DNA of 14,430 nucleotides from Methylotenera_A sp031369365 (GCA_031369365.1 JANMOP010000038.1:1-14430); one strand, 5' to 3'; counted from the first letter of the stretch, positions 1 to 6,815 are shown. The notes: generated from the sequence alone by a model not told the origin. Translations and numbers: made by a program.

Positions 1-1
1 T

Positions 2-901
2 AGGTGTGATGTCAACGTTTCCGTGCGCCCAAAAGGCAGCGAAAAGTTAGGCACACGGCGCGAAATTAAAAACTTAAACTCGTTTAAATTTATGACGCAG
101 GCCATTGAATACGAAACGCGCTGGCAGATTGAAACCTTGGAGGACGGCGGCAAAATTCATCAAGCGACGGTTTTATTTAACCCAGATACTGGCGAAACAA
201 AATCGATGCGAAGCAAAGAAGAAGCCAACGATTATCGCTACTTCCCCGATCCAGATTTGTTGCCGCTAGAGGTGACCGCAGCCGATAAAGCGCGTGTACA
301 AGCCACCATGCCAGAGCTGCCAGAAGCGATGAAAGCTAGATTTGAAGCGGAGTATGGACTAACTAGCTATGATGCTGCCGCTTTGACTTCTAGTCGTGAT
401 GTGGCGAACTATTTTGTGGATGTTTTAAAAAGTGCCCCACTCCCTAACCCTCCCCCGCCTGCGGGAGAGGGAATGCATGCGTTTGCTAAGTTAGCTGCAA
501 ATTGGGTAATGGGCGCAGTTTCGGCCAAATTAAACGCCGAAGAAAAGGCAATTAACGCCTCACCTGTTAACGCGGCGCAGTTGGCGCAACTGCTTAAGCG
601 CATCGCCGATAACACCATTTCTAACAACGCTGCCAAGCAAGTGTTTGAAGCAATGTGGGCAAATGAGGGCGAAGTGGATGCAATTATTGCCGCCAAAGGC
701 TTAAAACAAGAATCAGACAGCGGCGCGATTGAAGCGATTGTTGACGAGGTTTTAAATGGCAACCCTGGCATGGTAGAAGAATTTAAAGCAGGTAAAGAAA
801 AAGCCTTTAACGCGCTGGTAGGACATGCCATGAAAGCCAGCAAGGGCAAGGCTAACCCTGCACAAGTGAATGAAATTTTAAAGAAAAAACTGATTAGCTG
901 A
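2..901 (+). CDS. gatB: Aspartyl/glutamyl-tRNA amidotransferase subunit B, C-terminal part
   Basis: GatB of the GatCAB complex activates and amidates misacylated Glu-tRNA(Gln) or Asp-tRNA(Asn), using ammonia channelled from GatA. The reading frame is open from base 2 and the 5' part lies outside the window; about 299 of the usual ~480 residues are present. The fragment opens with RCDVNVSVRPKGSEKLGTR, then IKNLNSFKF and YRYFPDPDLLPL, all typical of the GatB catalytic domain. The C-terminal helical/YqeY-like domain follows, with NWVMG, NTISNNAAKQVFE and NGNPGMVEEFKAGKEKAFNALVG. The stop is TGA at 899-901. The odd feature is an in-frame Pro/Gly-rich insert (about fragment residues 145-158) between YFVDVLK and AKLAANWVMG. 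It coincides with a palindromic repeat; the family normally has only a short linker there. The gene is convergent with the DUF4124 gene downstream, with 26 bp between them and no clear hairpin terminator. Confidence 0.96.
   Translation, partial: RCDVNVSVRPKGSEKLGTRREIKNLNSFKFMTQAIEYETRWQIETLEDGGKIHQATVLFNPDTGETKSMRSKEEANDYRYFPDPDLLPLEVTAADKARVQATMPELPEAMKARFEAEYGLTSYDAAALTSSRDVANYFVDVLKSAPLPNPPPPAGEGMHAFAKLAANWVMGAVSAKLNAEEKAINASPVNAAQLAQLLKRIADNTISNNAAKQVFEAMWANEGEVDAIIAAKGLKQESDSGAIEAIVDEVLNGNPGMVEEFKAGKEKAFNALVGHAMKASKGKANPAQVNEILKKKLIS
434..472. repeat. REP-like palindromic element inside gatB, in frame
   Basis: The core is an imperfect hairpin: CCCTCCCCCGC at 448-458, loop CT at 459-460, and GCGGGAGAGGG at 461-471, with 10 of 11 pairs. 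It is preceded by CCCCACTCCCTAAC, the flank that accompanies this repeat family elsewhere in the window (9928-10100 and 12486-12596). In the gatB frame it is read as APLPNPPPPAGEG without a stop. Confidence 0.85.
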
Positions 902-927
902 ACCTATTTCTAGATTCTGAAAACTCA

Positions 928-1662
928 CTATTTTGGTTTTGAAGGTGTGGTTTTTGTGACAGGTTTTGTAGTAGTAGCAGCGCTGGTCTTTATCGCCTCG
1001 CTAATTGCAGCTGGCGCTGCTTGAGTTTTAGAAGTCTCGGCAAGGTATGCGGTTGAATCTGTGACAGTAGCAGGTATTCCGTCAGGATACTTAAGCGCAA
1101 TAAACCTCACTTTTTCTTCCGCATAGTGCTTACTTGTGGCTTCCATGCTTAATTTACGTTGCGTCAACTGTATGTTAATGTTGTCAGATTCTGTTTTTGA
1201 TAGCTTTATCTCTTCACTTAAATACGCAGGTAATGGTTTTTTACGCGCGCGAAAACCCTCCGCAGTTTTACTGTTACGGGTAGTTCTAGTGGTAACGTTT
1301 ATTTTTTGTTGCGTAAGTGCTTGTAAGGCAGCTTGATCTAATTGCAAGTTACGATCACGTGCTAGATCAATTTCTTCTGGTTTGGTGTACGAAGCCAGCA
1401 GAATTTTATCTTTGCGTTGTTGCTCTAATTTTTGTTGATCCATCACCTCGTTTTTCTTATTGCTAAGCACATTCAGCTTAACCACCATGCCTTGGTTATT
1501 CATTTCAACATTGCTACGCCCAGCCTCTTGCGCAGGCAGTTTGTCACCATAATGTGTTACACCGCTGCTATCAACCCATTTGACGATTTTTGTGCCATTA
1601 GCGTAAGCAGTACCAGATAAAACCAATATAATTGTTGCTAAAATAGAGATAATTTTTTGCAT
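928..1662 (-). CDS. Secreted DUF4124-domain protein of unknown function
   Basis: A 244-residue protein with a clear Sec signal peptide (MQKIISILATIILVLSGTAYA, likely cut after residue 21). It is followed by a short DUF4124 module at about residues 26-50, containing VKWVDSSGVTHYGDKLP, the usual 'KW.D..G..HY.D..P' pattern. The rest is low-complexity, rich in Lys, Thr, Ala and Gln, probably helical in the middle (about residues 75-190) and ending in a Thr/Lys/Pro-rich tail. DUF4124 proteins are common in beta- and gammaproteobacterial envelopes and no biochemical role is established. It lies 26 bp downstream of pyrE on the same strand, so the two may be co-transcribed. It is convergent with gatB. 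Periplasmic location is inferred from the signal peptide only. Confidence 0.8.
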   Translation of the reverse strand: MQKIISILATIILVLSGTAYANGTKIVKWVDSSGVTHYGDKLPAQEAGRSNVEMNNQGMVVKLNVLSNKKNEVMDQQKLEQQRKDKILLASYTKPEEIDLARDRNLQLDQAALQALTQQKINVTTRTTRNSKTAEGFRARKKPLPAYLSEEIKLSKTESDNINIQLTQRKLSMEATSKHYAEEKVRFIALKYPDGIPATVTDSTAYLAETSKTQAAPAAISEAIKTSAATTTKPVTKTTPSKPK

Positions 1663-1688
1663 GTAAACTAGTCATCCAAACTATGCTA

Positions 1689-2348
1689 TCAGATTAATTT
1701 TACGCCATACAGCTGGCGATACAGCTGGATTTTAAGCAAGTGTTGTGCCATATCTTGTTGATTTGCAACAAATTCTAGCAAATCGCTTAAATTGGCAATG
1801 GCGCATACAGGTAATTGATGGGTGGATTGCACTCCTTGCACAGCTGAGAGTTCGCCCAAACCTTTTTCTTGGCGATCTAGCGCAATGGCCACGCCGCAAG
1901 CTTTAGCGCCATGCTGCGCGATTAGCTCAATCGATTCGCGCACGGATGTTCCTGCCGAAATAACATCGTCAATGATAAGCACTCGGCCTTGTAGTGGCGC
2001 ACCCACAATTACGCCGCCCTCGCCATGGTCTTTGGCCTCTTTACGATTATAAGCGTAGGATACATTGTGACCATTTTTGGCAAGCGCAATGGCAATACTC
2101 GCTACCAAAGTAATGCCTTTGTAGGCGGGGCCAAACAGCATATCGAATTTAATACCTGATTTTTTGATACTTTCAGCGTAAAATTCGCCTAATTTTAATA
2201 AGCTTTCGCCATCGTTAAACAGGCCAGCATTAAAGAAATATGGGCTTAGGCGACCTGCTTTGGTTTTAAATTCTCCAAATTTTAGCACCTGTTTTTGAAC
2301 AGAAAATGCGATAAACTCTTGGCTAAGCGCTTGTTTAACTGGTGACAT
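1689..2348 (-). CDS. pyrE: Orotate phosphoribosyltransferase
   Basis: Converts orotate and PRPP to orotidine 5'-monophosphate, the fifth step of de novo pyrimidine synthesis, in the cytoplasm. The 219-residue product matches the family length (E. coli PyrE is 213). Visible signatures are FKTKAGRLSPYFFNAGLF (about residues 27-44), FGPAYKGITL (72-81), the mobile catalytic loop RKEAKDHGEGG (102-112) and the PRPP-binding motif VLIIDDVISAGTSV (123-136). The frame is open further upstream, but the ATG at 2348 (MSPVKQALSQEF) gives the canonical N-terminus, and earlier starts would run into the divergent xth gene. Only 22 bp separate it from xth, so the promoters of the two genes must overlap each other or the coding regions. 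Confidence 0.95.
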   Translation of the reverse strand: MSPVKQALSQEFIAFSVQKQVLKFGEFKTKAGRLSPYFFNAGLFNDGESLLKLGEFYAESIKKSGIKFDMLFGPAYKGITLVASIAIALAKNGHNVSYAYNRKEAKDHGEGGVIVGAPLQGRVLIIDDVISAGTSVRESIELIAQHGAKACGVAIALDRQEKGLGELSAVQGVQSTHQLPVCAIANLSDLLEFVANQQDMAQHLLKIQLYRQLYGVKLI

Positions 2349-2370
2349 AACAAATAAATTGAAAGGTAAT

Positions 2371-3156
2371 ATGCGCATTATAACTGCGAATTTGAACGGA
2401 ATACGTTCTGCGGCCAACAAGGGCTTTTTTGCTTGGCTGCAAAAGCAAAACGCAGATGTGATTTGTGTGCAAGAATTGAAAGCACAGGCGGCTGATTTAA
2501 CGTCGGGAATGCTTACACCTGCGGGCTATTTTGGCTATTTTCATTACGCTGAAAAAAAAGGCTATAGTGGCGTGGCCATTTACAGTAAGGTTAAGCCAGA
2601 CAAGGTGATTGAAGGACTCGGAATGGCGGACATTGATAGCGAGGGTCGCTACATAGAGGCTCAATTTGATGATTTAAATGGAAAAAGCTTAAGCATCGTT
2701 TCATTGTATTTACCCAGCGGATCAAGCGGTGAAGAGCGCCAAGCCTTTAAGTTTAGCGTGCTGGCGCGCATCATGCCGCATTTGGAGGCGCTCGCCAAAA
2801 ACGGTCGCGACGTAGTCATTTGCGGTGATATAAACATAGCGCATCAAGAAATTGACCTTAAAAACTTTAAAGGTAACCGTAAAAACTCAGGCTTTTTGCC
2901 AGAAGAGCGTGCTTGGATGGGCGATTTATTTGAACGCGTGGGCTGGCTAGACGTATATCGCACATTGCATCCAGCAACTACCGATGAATGTTATACCTGG
3001 TGGAGCAACCGTGGCGCGGCGTATGAAAAAAATGTAGGTTGGCGGTTGGATTACCAAATTGCGACACCAGAATTGGCAAAAAAATCAATCAAGTCAACGA
3101 TATACAAAGAACAACGTTTTAGTGATCATGCCCCGCTTATTATTGATTATCAATAA
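2371..3156 (+). CDS. xth: Exodeoxyribonuclease III (AP endonuclease)
   Basis: A Mg2+-dependent exonuclease/AP endonuclease of the EEP (endonuclease/exonuclease/phosphatase) superfamily that acts in base excision repair. The product has 261 residues (E. coli ExoIII is 268). Catalytic motifs are visible: ITANLNGIRSA with Asn7, CVQELKAQ with Glu35, the GDINIAH motif with Asp153 and Asn155, WRLDYQ, and SDHAP near the C-terminus with Asp252 and His253. The ATG at 2371 is chosen because MRIITANLNG is the family N-terminus; AAAGGT just upstream may serve as a close-set ribosome binding site. A TTG at 2359 would add four residues. It is divergent from pyrE and followed after 9 bp by the M48-like gene, which is probably co-transcribed. 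Confidence 0.95.
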   Translation: MRIITANLNGIRSAANKGFFAWLQKQNADVICVQELKAQAADLTSGMLTPAGYFGYFHYAEKKGYSGVAIYSKVKPDKVIEGLGMADIDSEGRYIEAQFDDLNGKSLSIVSLYLPSGSSGEERQAFKFSVLARIMPHLEALAKNGRDVVICGDINIAHQEIDLKNFKGNRKNSGFLPEERAWMGDLFERVGWLDVYRTLHPATTDECYTWWSNRGAAYEKNVGWRLDYQIATPELAKKSIKSTIYKEQRFSDHAPLIIDYQ

Positions 3157-3165
3157 AGAATTATC

Positions 3166-4107
3166 GTGCTAAAAAGTGCTCAAAAAAATAAAACCGTTTG
3201 CATTTCGATGCTTTTATTTGCGTTATTGCAGTATGCAACAAGCAATGCTATCGCGGCAGAACTACCCGTACCATCTAGCATCACCGATTTATATTCAGAT
3301 ATTGATATGCGCGTCCGATTATCCGCGAAAGCAAGCGCAGTGCCATGCATGGCCGAGCAGTGTACAGAAAACTTAGCGTTTGATGCACGTGTTGGCGCTA
3401 TTGGGCGTTATCTTAGCAAAGCAGCATTAATGGTGTATCCTCAAAAGGGGAGCGTGATTAGCAGCTTTAATTTTTCTGTAGCAGATAAGCTAGAAGCAGG
3501 TACTGCATCTAATAATAAAGGGCAGATAGTTGTTTTTCGTGGCGTGCAAAGTTTGCAGTTAAGTGATGATGCGTTAGGATTTGTGCTCGCACGAGAAATG
3601 TCACATGTGCTGGCCGGACATCATGTGACTAATACTTCAACTAAACTCATTATTTCCGCTCTAGCCACTGTATTGTTTCCAGCGGTTGCTTTAATTGGCG
3701 TTTCAAGCGCAGCTGCTCAAGCCAGTACTGCTACCACGCTTATTTCTAGTGCTGCAACGACAGCTACGTCAATGGTAGGCAGCGAAGTAGTCATGGCTCA
3801 AATGAAGCCAACTCAACTAAACCAAGCCGATGAAATGGCGCGTAATATTATGGAAAAAAGTGAGTGGGACATGCGCTCTGTAGAAAGCGTGCTAACGCAA
3901 GATGGTGCAATAAAAGGTGCATGGATGCTTGAACTAGAAGCAAGTCGAATTGCTTTAAAAACCATAATTGAAGACGACGACGCAGCAACGATTGATATTC
4001 CAGCGGACTACATTAAAGACTATGTTCAGGGCTATGCTGAAGACAATAGTGACATCATCACATTGCAATATCCACCCCCAGAAATTGAAATAATCAGCAC
4101 GCAATAA
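3166..4107 (+). CDS. Exported M48-like protein with degenerate zinc site
   Basis: A 313-residue protein starting at GTG 3166, with an N-terminal hydrophobic signal segment (about residues 11-31, ending SNAIAA). Residues 118-153 (GQIVVFRGVQSL, then DDALGFVLAREMSHVLAGHH) align well by eye with the active-site region of M48 metalloproteases (BepA/LoiP type), and a hydrophobic stretch at about 161-183 follows as in that family. The zinc motif HExxH is, however, REMSH (143-147), so the first ligand His is Arg. The third-ligand motif ExxAD reads LNQAD (218-222), so the ligand Glu is Leu. The general-base Glu144 remains. Known: M48 peptidases need two His and one Glu to bind zinc. Inferred: this is a non-catalytic paralogue, perhaps a periplasmic chaperone or regulator. 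It sits 9 bp after xth and upstream of the bufferin promoter. Confidence 0.75.
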   Translation: MLKSAQKNKTVCISMLLFALLQYATSNAIAAELPVPSSITDLYSDIDMRVRLSAKASAVPCMAEQCTENLAFDARVGAIGRYLSKAALMVYPQKGSVISSFNFSVADKLEAGTASNNKGQIVVFRGVQSLQLSDDALGFVLAREMSHVLAGHHVTNTSTKLIISALATVLFPAVALIGVSSAAAQASTATTLISSAATTATSMVGSEVVMAQMKPTQLNQADEMARNIMEKSEWDMRSVESVLTQDGAIKGAWMLELEASRIALKTIIEDDDAATIDIPADYIKDYVQGYAEDNSDIITLQYPPPEIEIISTQ

Positions 4108-4142
4108 ACTGTATTATCTAATTATCAACGCCTGTAAATAAA

Positions 4143-4174
4143 TTTGTAAGGATACTTTTTTAGTTGCGACTAAA
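4143..4174 (+). promoter_or_regulatory. ECF-type promoter of the bufferin operon
   Basis: TTTGTAA at 4143-4149, with -35-like GTAA at 4146-4149, is followed by exactly 17 bases and then CGACTAAA at 4167-4174. The same GTAA-N17-CGACTAA arrangement occurs upstream of the small lipoprotein gene (6484-6515) and, on the minus strand, the DUF1223 gene (7675-7703). GTAA with a CG-containing -10 is the usual form of ECF sigma promoters. The implied leader is about 100 nt and holds a small stem (CTACC 4228-4232 with GGTAG 4249-4253) and a strong ribosome binding site, AGGAAGGA at 4268-4275. Confidence 0.7.
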
Positions 4175-4281
4175 GTAATGTAGCGCGTGATGAATCTATT
4201 TTATTCAGCCTCACGTATCTATATTCACTACCTTTCTAATTTAAAGGGGGTAGATTTTACAACAATTAGGAAGGAATTATT

Positions 4282-4626
4282 ATGTCTATTCAAAGATCAT
4301 CAATCAGTAAAGGTGCAATGTTGGCAGTGGGTGCAGCAGCGTTAATTTTAGCAGGCTGTGCAAGCGGCGGCGGTACTGCGGCAACTGGTAGCGCCACAGT
4401 AGCATGCGTTGGTGTTAACTCTTGCAAAGGAACTAGCGATTGTAAAACAGCGGGTAACGAGTGCAAAGGCCACAACTCATGCAAAACAGCTAAAAATTCT
4501 TGTAAAGGCCAAGGCTCTTGCAAAATGGCAGCAAACAGTTGTAAAGGTCAAAATGCCTGTGCAGGTATCGGTCATTTAGCTTTAACAGGTGCTGAATGTA
4601 ATGCTAAAGGTGGCCACGCAGTTTAA
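4282..4626 (+). CDS. bufA: Bufferin-type RiPP precursor with Cys repeats and lipobox-like leader
   Basis: A 114-residue precursor. Residues 1-26 form a signal-peptide-like leader with a basic start, a hydrophobic core (13-24) and LAGC at 23-26, a good lipobox. After a Gly/Ala/Thr spacer come ten further cysteines at 42, 48, 54, 61, 67, 74, 80, 87, 93 and 106. Residues 48-99 are four 13-residue repeats of the form CKGxxSCKxAxNS, each with two Cys spaced 6 and 7; the fourth is degenerate. Known: bufferins are secreted Cys-rich RiPPs whose cysteines are modified (thiooxazoles) by a DUF692/DUF2063 pair, and they bind copper. The operon with those two enzymes, and the Cys/Lys/Gly-rich core, support this call. 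Whether it is closer to BufA1 (DUF2282) or BufA2 types I cannot decide by eye. A strong AGGAAGGA ribosome binding site lies 6 bp before the ATG. Confidence 0.85.
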   Translation: MSIQRSSISKGAMLAVGAAALILAGCASGGGTAATGSATVACVGVNSCKGTSDCKTAGNECKGHNSCKTAKNSCKGQGSCKMAANSCKGQNACAGIGHLALTGAECNAKGGHAV

Positions 4627-4647
4627 GTGGTCTTAATATGTGTAAAG

Positions 4648-4688
4648 AACGGGCATGGTATATTATTCTAAATATGCGTGTCCGTTTT
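4648..4688 (+). terminator. Possible attenuator hairpin between bufA and bufB
   Basis: AACGGGCATG (4648-4657) can pair with CGTGTCCGTT (4677-4686) in a 10-bp stem with two G-U pairs and a 19-nt loop. TTTT follows at 4685-4688. The stem is moderate and the loop long, so this is tentative. Partial termination here would make more precursor than enzyme, as is common in RiPP operons. The rest of the 133-bp gap shows nothing else clear. Confidence 0.4.
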
Positions 4689-4759
4689 GCTTATAGCACT
4701 ATTATGTCAAAGCGCTGTGTTATTACAGCTATTAAACAATCAATGAGTAGAGTAAAAAA

Positions 4760-5638
4760 ATGTCTGCAAATCCTGCATTTTTAGGCTTTGGCTTGGGTCT
4801 GCGTACCGAGCATTACAATGCTATTTTGGAGACTAAGCCCAACGTAGATTGGTTTGAGGCCTTATCTGAAAACTACATGATTCCAGGTGGTAAGCCGCTC
4901 GACTTTTTAGATAAAATTCGTGAAAATTACCCCATGGTCATGCATGGCGTGTCGCTTTCTATCGGCTCTACTGCCGATGTCGATTACAATTATTTACGCG
5001 ATTTAAAAAAACTGGCAGAGCGTATTGAGCCCATCTGGATTTCTGACCATTTATGCTGGACAGGTGTGCACGGCCAAAACATGCACGATTTATTGCCGCT
5101 GCCTTATACCGAAGAAACTGCCAAACACGTGGCAGAGCGCGTAAAAATTGTGCAAGATTATTTAGGTCGCCAAATTTTGTTAGAAAACGTTTCCAGCTAT
5201 GCCAGTTATATTGATAGCAACATGACTGAGTGGGAATTTATTAGCCAAATAGCTGAGGCTGCCGATTGCCTGCTACTGCTGGATGTGAACAATATTTATG
5301 TGAGCAGCTATAACCACCAATTTGATGCCAAAGCCTTTATCGATGGCGTTCCCGCCAAGCGCATTCAGCAAATTCATTTGGCTGGGCACAACAACCATGG
5401 CGATTACATTATCGATACCCACGATGCGCCCGTGATAGACCCCGTGTGGGATTTATACGCATACGCAATCGCGCGCTTTGGCCAAGTTTCCACCATGATA
5501 GAGCGCGATGACAAAATGCCAGAGCTGAATATTTTAGTGGAAGAATTACAAATTGCACGCACTATTTCTAACAACATAGCTAAAAAAACATCAAGCCACA
5601 AGCCAATATCCATGAGACTTACAGAGCATGCGCTATGA
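4760..5638 (+). CDS. bufB: DUF692 multinuclear iron enzyme, bufferin maturase (MbnB-like)
   Basis: A 292-residue DUF692 protein of the TIM-barrel, multinuclear-iron family that includes MbnB of methanobactin synthesis. With its DUF2063 partner it oxidatively modifies cysteines of the precursor. Family motifs in order: WFEALSENY (31-39), HGVSLSIGS (62-70), ISDHLCW (94-100), LLENVSSY (140-147), LLDVNNIYVSS (173-183), IHLAGH (205-210), DTHDAPV (219-225) and ERDD (248-251). These hold the His, Asp, Glu and Asn residues expected to bind two or three irons; I see none missing. It lacks a signal peptide, so modification should occur in the cytoplasm before export. It lies 133 bp after bufA and overlaps bufC by ATGA. 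The ribosome binding site (GAGTAGAG) is weaker than that of bufA. Confidence 0.93.
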   Translation: MSANPAFLGFGLGLRTEHYNAILETKPNVDWFEALSENYMIPGGKPLDFLDKIRENYPMVMHGVSLSIGSTADVDYNYLRDLKKLAERIEPIWISDHLCWTGVHGQNMHDLLPLPYTEETAKHVAERVKIVQDYLGRQILLENVSSYASYIDSNMTEWEFISQIAEAADCLLLLDVNNIYVSSYNHQFDAKAFIDGVPAKRIQQIHLAGHNNHGDYIIDTHDAPVIDPVWDLYAYAIARFGQVSTMIERDDKMPELNILVEELQIARTISNNIAKKTSSHKPISMRLTEHAL

Positions 5639-6420
5639 AGAATTTAGCGCCATTAAATTTAATGCAGTTACAAAGCGATTTTCAAGCATATTTGATAGAT
5701 AGCAAGAAAGGCGCGGCGTTTACCAAGCAAATTGTCAATGATAAAAAAGTGGGTGTAAAAAGGCGTTTGGGTATCTACGCAGATGCTTATCGGTTACGCA
5801 TTATCGAGGCACTATCAAACACTTATCCCGTTTTAAAAGCGCTTTTAGGCGATGATTTATTTGAAAAGTCCGCGCTTAGTTATATCCAGCAATATCCATC
5901 ACCTTATCGCAATATGCGTTGGGTGGGCGATCAAATGACAATGCATTTGCAAAACACTTTGCCGCAATACCCCATTGCCGCAGAGATGGCGCAATTTGAG
6001 TGGGCGCTAAGCTTGGCATTTGATGCAGAAGATGCGCCCATATTAAGCCTGCAAGATTTAGCGGCGGTTGCACCAGAAAACTGGGGCGATTTAAGTTTTA
6101 AATTTCATCCCGCAGTGCAATTATTAAGCCCAAAATATAATGTGCTGTTGGTTTGGCAGGCTTTAAATAGTGATGAATCACCACCAACAATAGTGCAAAT
6201 TAACGAACCTTATGTGGTGTGGCGAAAAGATTTGAATTCACATTATCGTTCGCTCGACATTACCGAATCGGCAGCGATACAGCAAATGATGGCAGGCACC
6301 AGTTTTGCACAATTATGTGAAAATCTGCAAGAAAAAACCAACGAAGATGAGGCCACCATGCAAGCCGCACAATACTTGTCCACTTGGTTAAACGAAAGTT
6401 TACTGACAGCGCTGTTATAA
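5635..6420 (+). CDS. bufC: DUF2063 partner protein of the bufferin maturase (MbnC-like)
   Basis: A 261-residue protein starting at the ATG inside the ATGA overlap with bufB, which indicates translational coupling. The N-terminal DUF2063 region (about residues 8-105) shows the family pattern: LQSDFQAYL, GVKRRLGIYADAYRLRIIEALSNTYPVLKALLGDDLFEKSALSYI, then PSPYRNMRWVGDQM. The C-terminal part is less conserved. Proteins of this family form a heterodimer with the DUF692 enzyme and help present the precursor leader, by analogy with MbnBC. No DoxX-type fourth gene (bufD) follows; downstream is a separate promoter and a small lipoprotein gene. No convincing terminator was seen directly after the TAA. 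Confidence 0.9.
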   Translation: MKNLAPLNLMQLQSDFQAYLIDSKKGAAFTKQIVNDKKVGVKRRLGIYADAYRLRIIEALSNTYPVLKALLGDDLFEKSALSYIQQYPSPYRNMRWVGDQMTMHLQNTLPQYPIAAEMAQFEWALSLAFDAEDAPILSLQDLAAVAPENWGDLSFKFHPAVQLLSPKYNVLLVWQALNSDESPPTIVQINEPYVVWRKDLNSHYRSLDITESAAIQQMMAGTSFAQLCENLQEKTNEDEATMQAAQYLSTWLNESLLTALL

Positions 6421-6483
6421 ACTAGCAAAAAATCAGGCTGCAAAGTCATAGCTATTTAGTATCTCCTCAATCCGTATTATTTA

Positions 6484-6515
6484 TTTGTAATGCAAAGCCA
6501 ATTGCTGCGACTAAA
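6484..6515 (+). promoter_or_regulatory. ECF-type promoter of the small Met-rich lipoprotein
   Basis: TTTGTAA at 6484-6490 (GTAA 6487-6490), 17 bases, then CGACTAAA at 6508-6515. The similarity to the bufA promoter reaches beyond the boxes: TGCGACTAAA and a GCGC 18 bases after its start occur at the same spacing in both. The implied leader is about 55 nt. Confidence 0.7.
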
Positions 6516-6573
6516 CAAACAGAGCGCACATTTTGCGTTTCTTTATTTGTAAACAATATTCTTTGGAGAAAAA

Positions 6574-6747
6574 ATGCACCCAACATCAAATTTTTACACG
6601 AAATTCTTTTTAGTTTTACTCAGTATTTCTGCATTAACTCTATCTGCTTGCGCATCAAGTGGCGATAAAGAGGAAATGATGAAGAAAGAAGAAATGATGA
6701 AGAAAGAGGAAATGATGAAGAAAGAGGAAATGGAAATGAAAAAATAA
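6574..6747 (+). CDS. Small lipoprotein with KEEMMK tandem repeats
   Basis: A 57-residue ORF that is easily missed because of its size. ATG 6574 has GGAG at 6565-6568 as ribosome binding site and ends at TAA 6745-6747. Residues 1-26 form a lipoprotein signal peptide (hydrophobic core FFLVLLSISALTLS, lipobox LSAC with Cys26). The residue after Cys is Ala, not Asp, so outer-membrane sorting is expected. The mature part is almost only Lys, Glu and Met: KEEMMK three times, then KEEMEMKK, probably a charged, Met-studded helix. The function is unknown. Its ECF-type promoter matches that of the bufferin operon next to it, so a role in metal or oxidant stress is plausible, with the Met residues as copper ligands or oxidation sinks. 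That role is inference only. A strong hairpin terminator follows. Confidence 0.82.
   Translation: MHPTSNFYTKFFLVLLSISALTLSACASSGDKEEMMKKEEMMKKEEMMKKEEMEMKK
6667..6738 (+). repeat. 18-bp tandem repeat coding for KEEMMK
   Basis: The unit AAAGAGGAAATGATGAAG is repeated in frame at 6667, 6685 and 6703 with at most single-base changes, followed by a shorter variant from 6721 (AAAGAGGAAATGGAAATG). The near identity of the DNA suggests recent expansion by slippage, so copy number may vary between strains. Confidence 0.85.
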
Positions 6748-6773
6748 GTTTAATATTTAAACAAGTAACGATT

Positions 6774-6815
6774 AAAAAAAGCCCTGTAAGCCAGTATCTA
6801 TGAGGCTTACAGGGC
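6774..6815. terminator. Bidirectional intrinsic terminator
   Basis: GCCCTGTAAGCC (6781-6792) and GGCTTACAGGGC (6804-6815) form a perfect 12-bp stem with an 11-nt loop. Seven A residues (6774-6780) precede it, which are a T7 tract for transcripts from the minus strand (the DUF1223 gene). On the plus strand, ATTATTTAT follows, a weaker U-rich tail serving the small lipoprotein gene. It lies between the two convergent genes. Confidence 0.88.

Noticed and set aside
434..475. gatB as a frameshifted pseudogene at the repeat
   Set aside because: The frame continues through the repeat and all conserved blocks on both sides are in the same frame.
409..849. Long minus-strand ORF opposite gatB
   Set aside because: It is a shadow of the gatB frame, with no plausible domain; gatB is unambiguous.
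4290..4523. Minus-strand ORF opposite bufA
   Set aside because: It is a mirror of the Cys-repeat codons (reads as Leu/Pro/Glu repeats), with no start signals.
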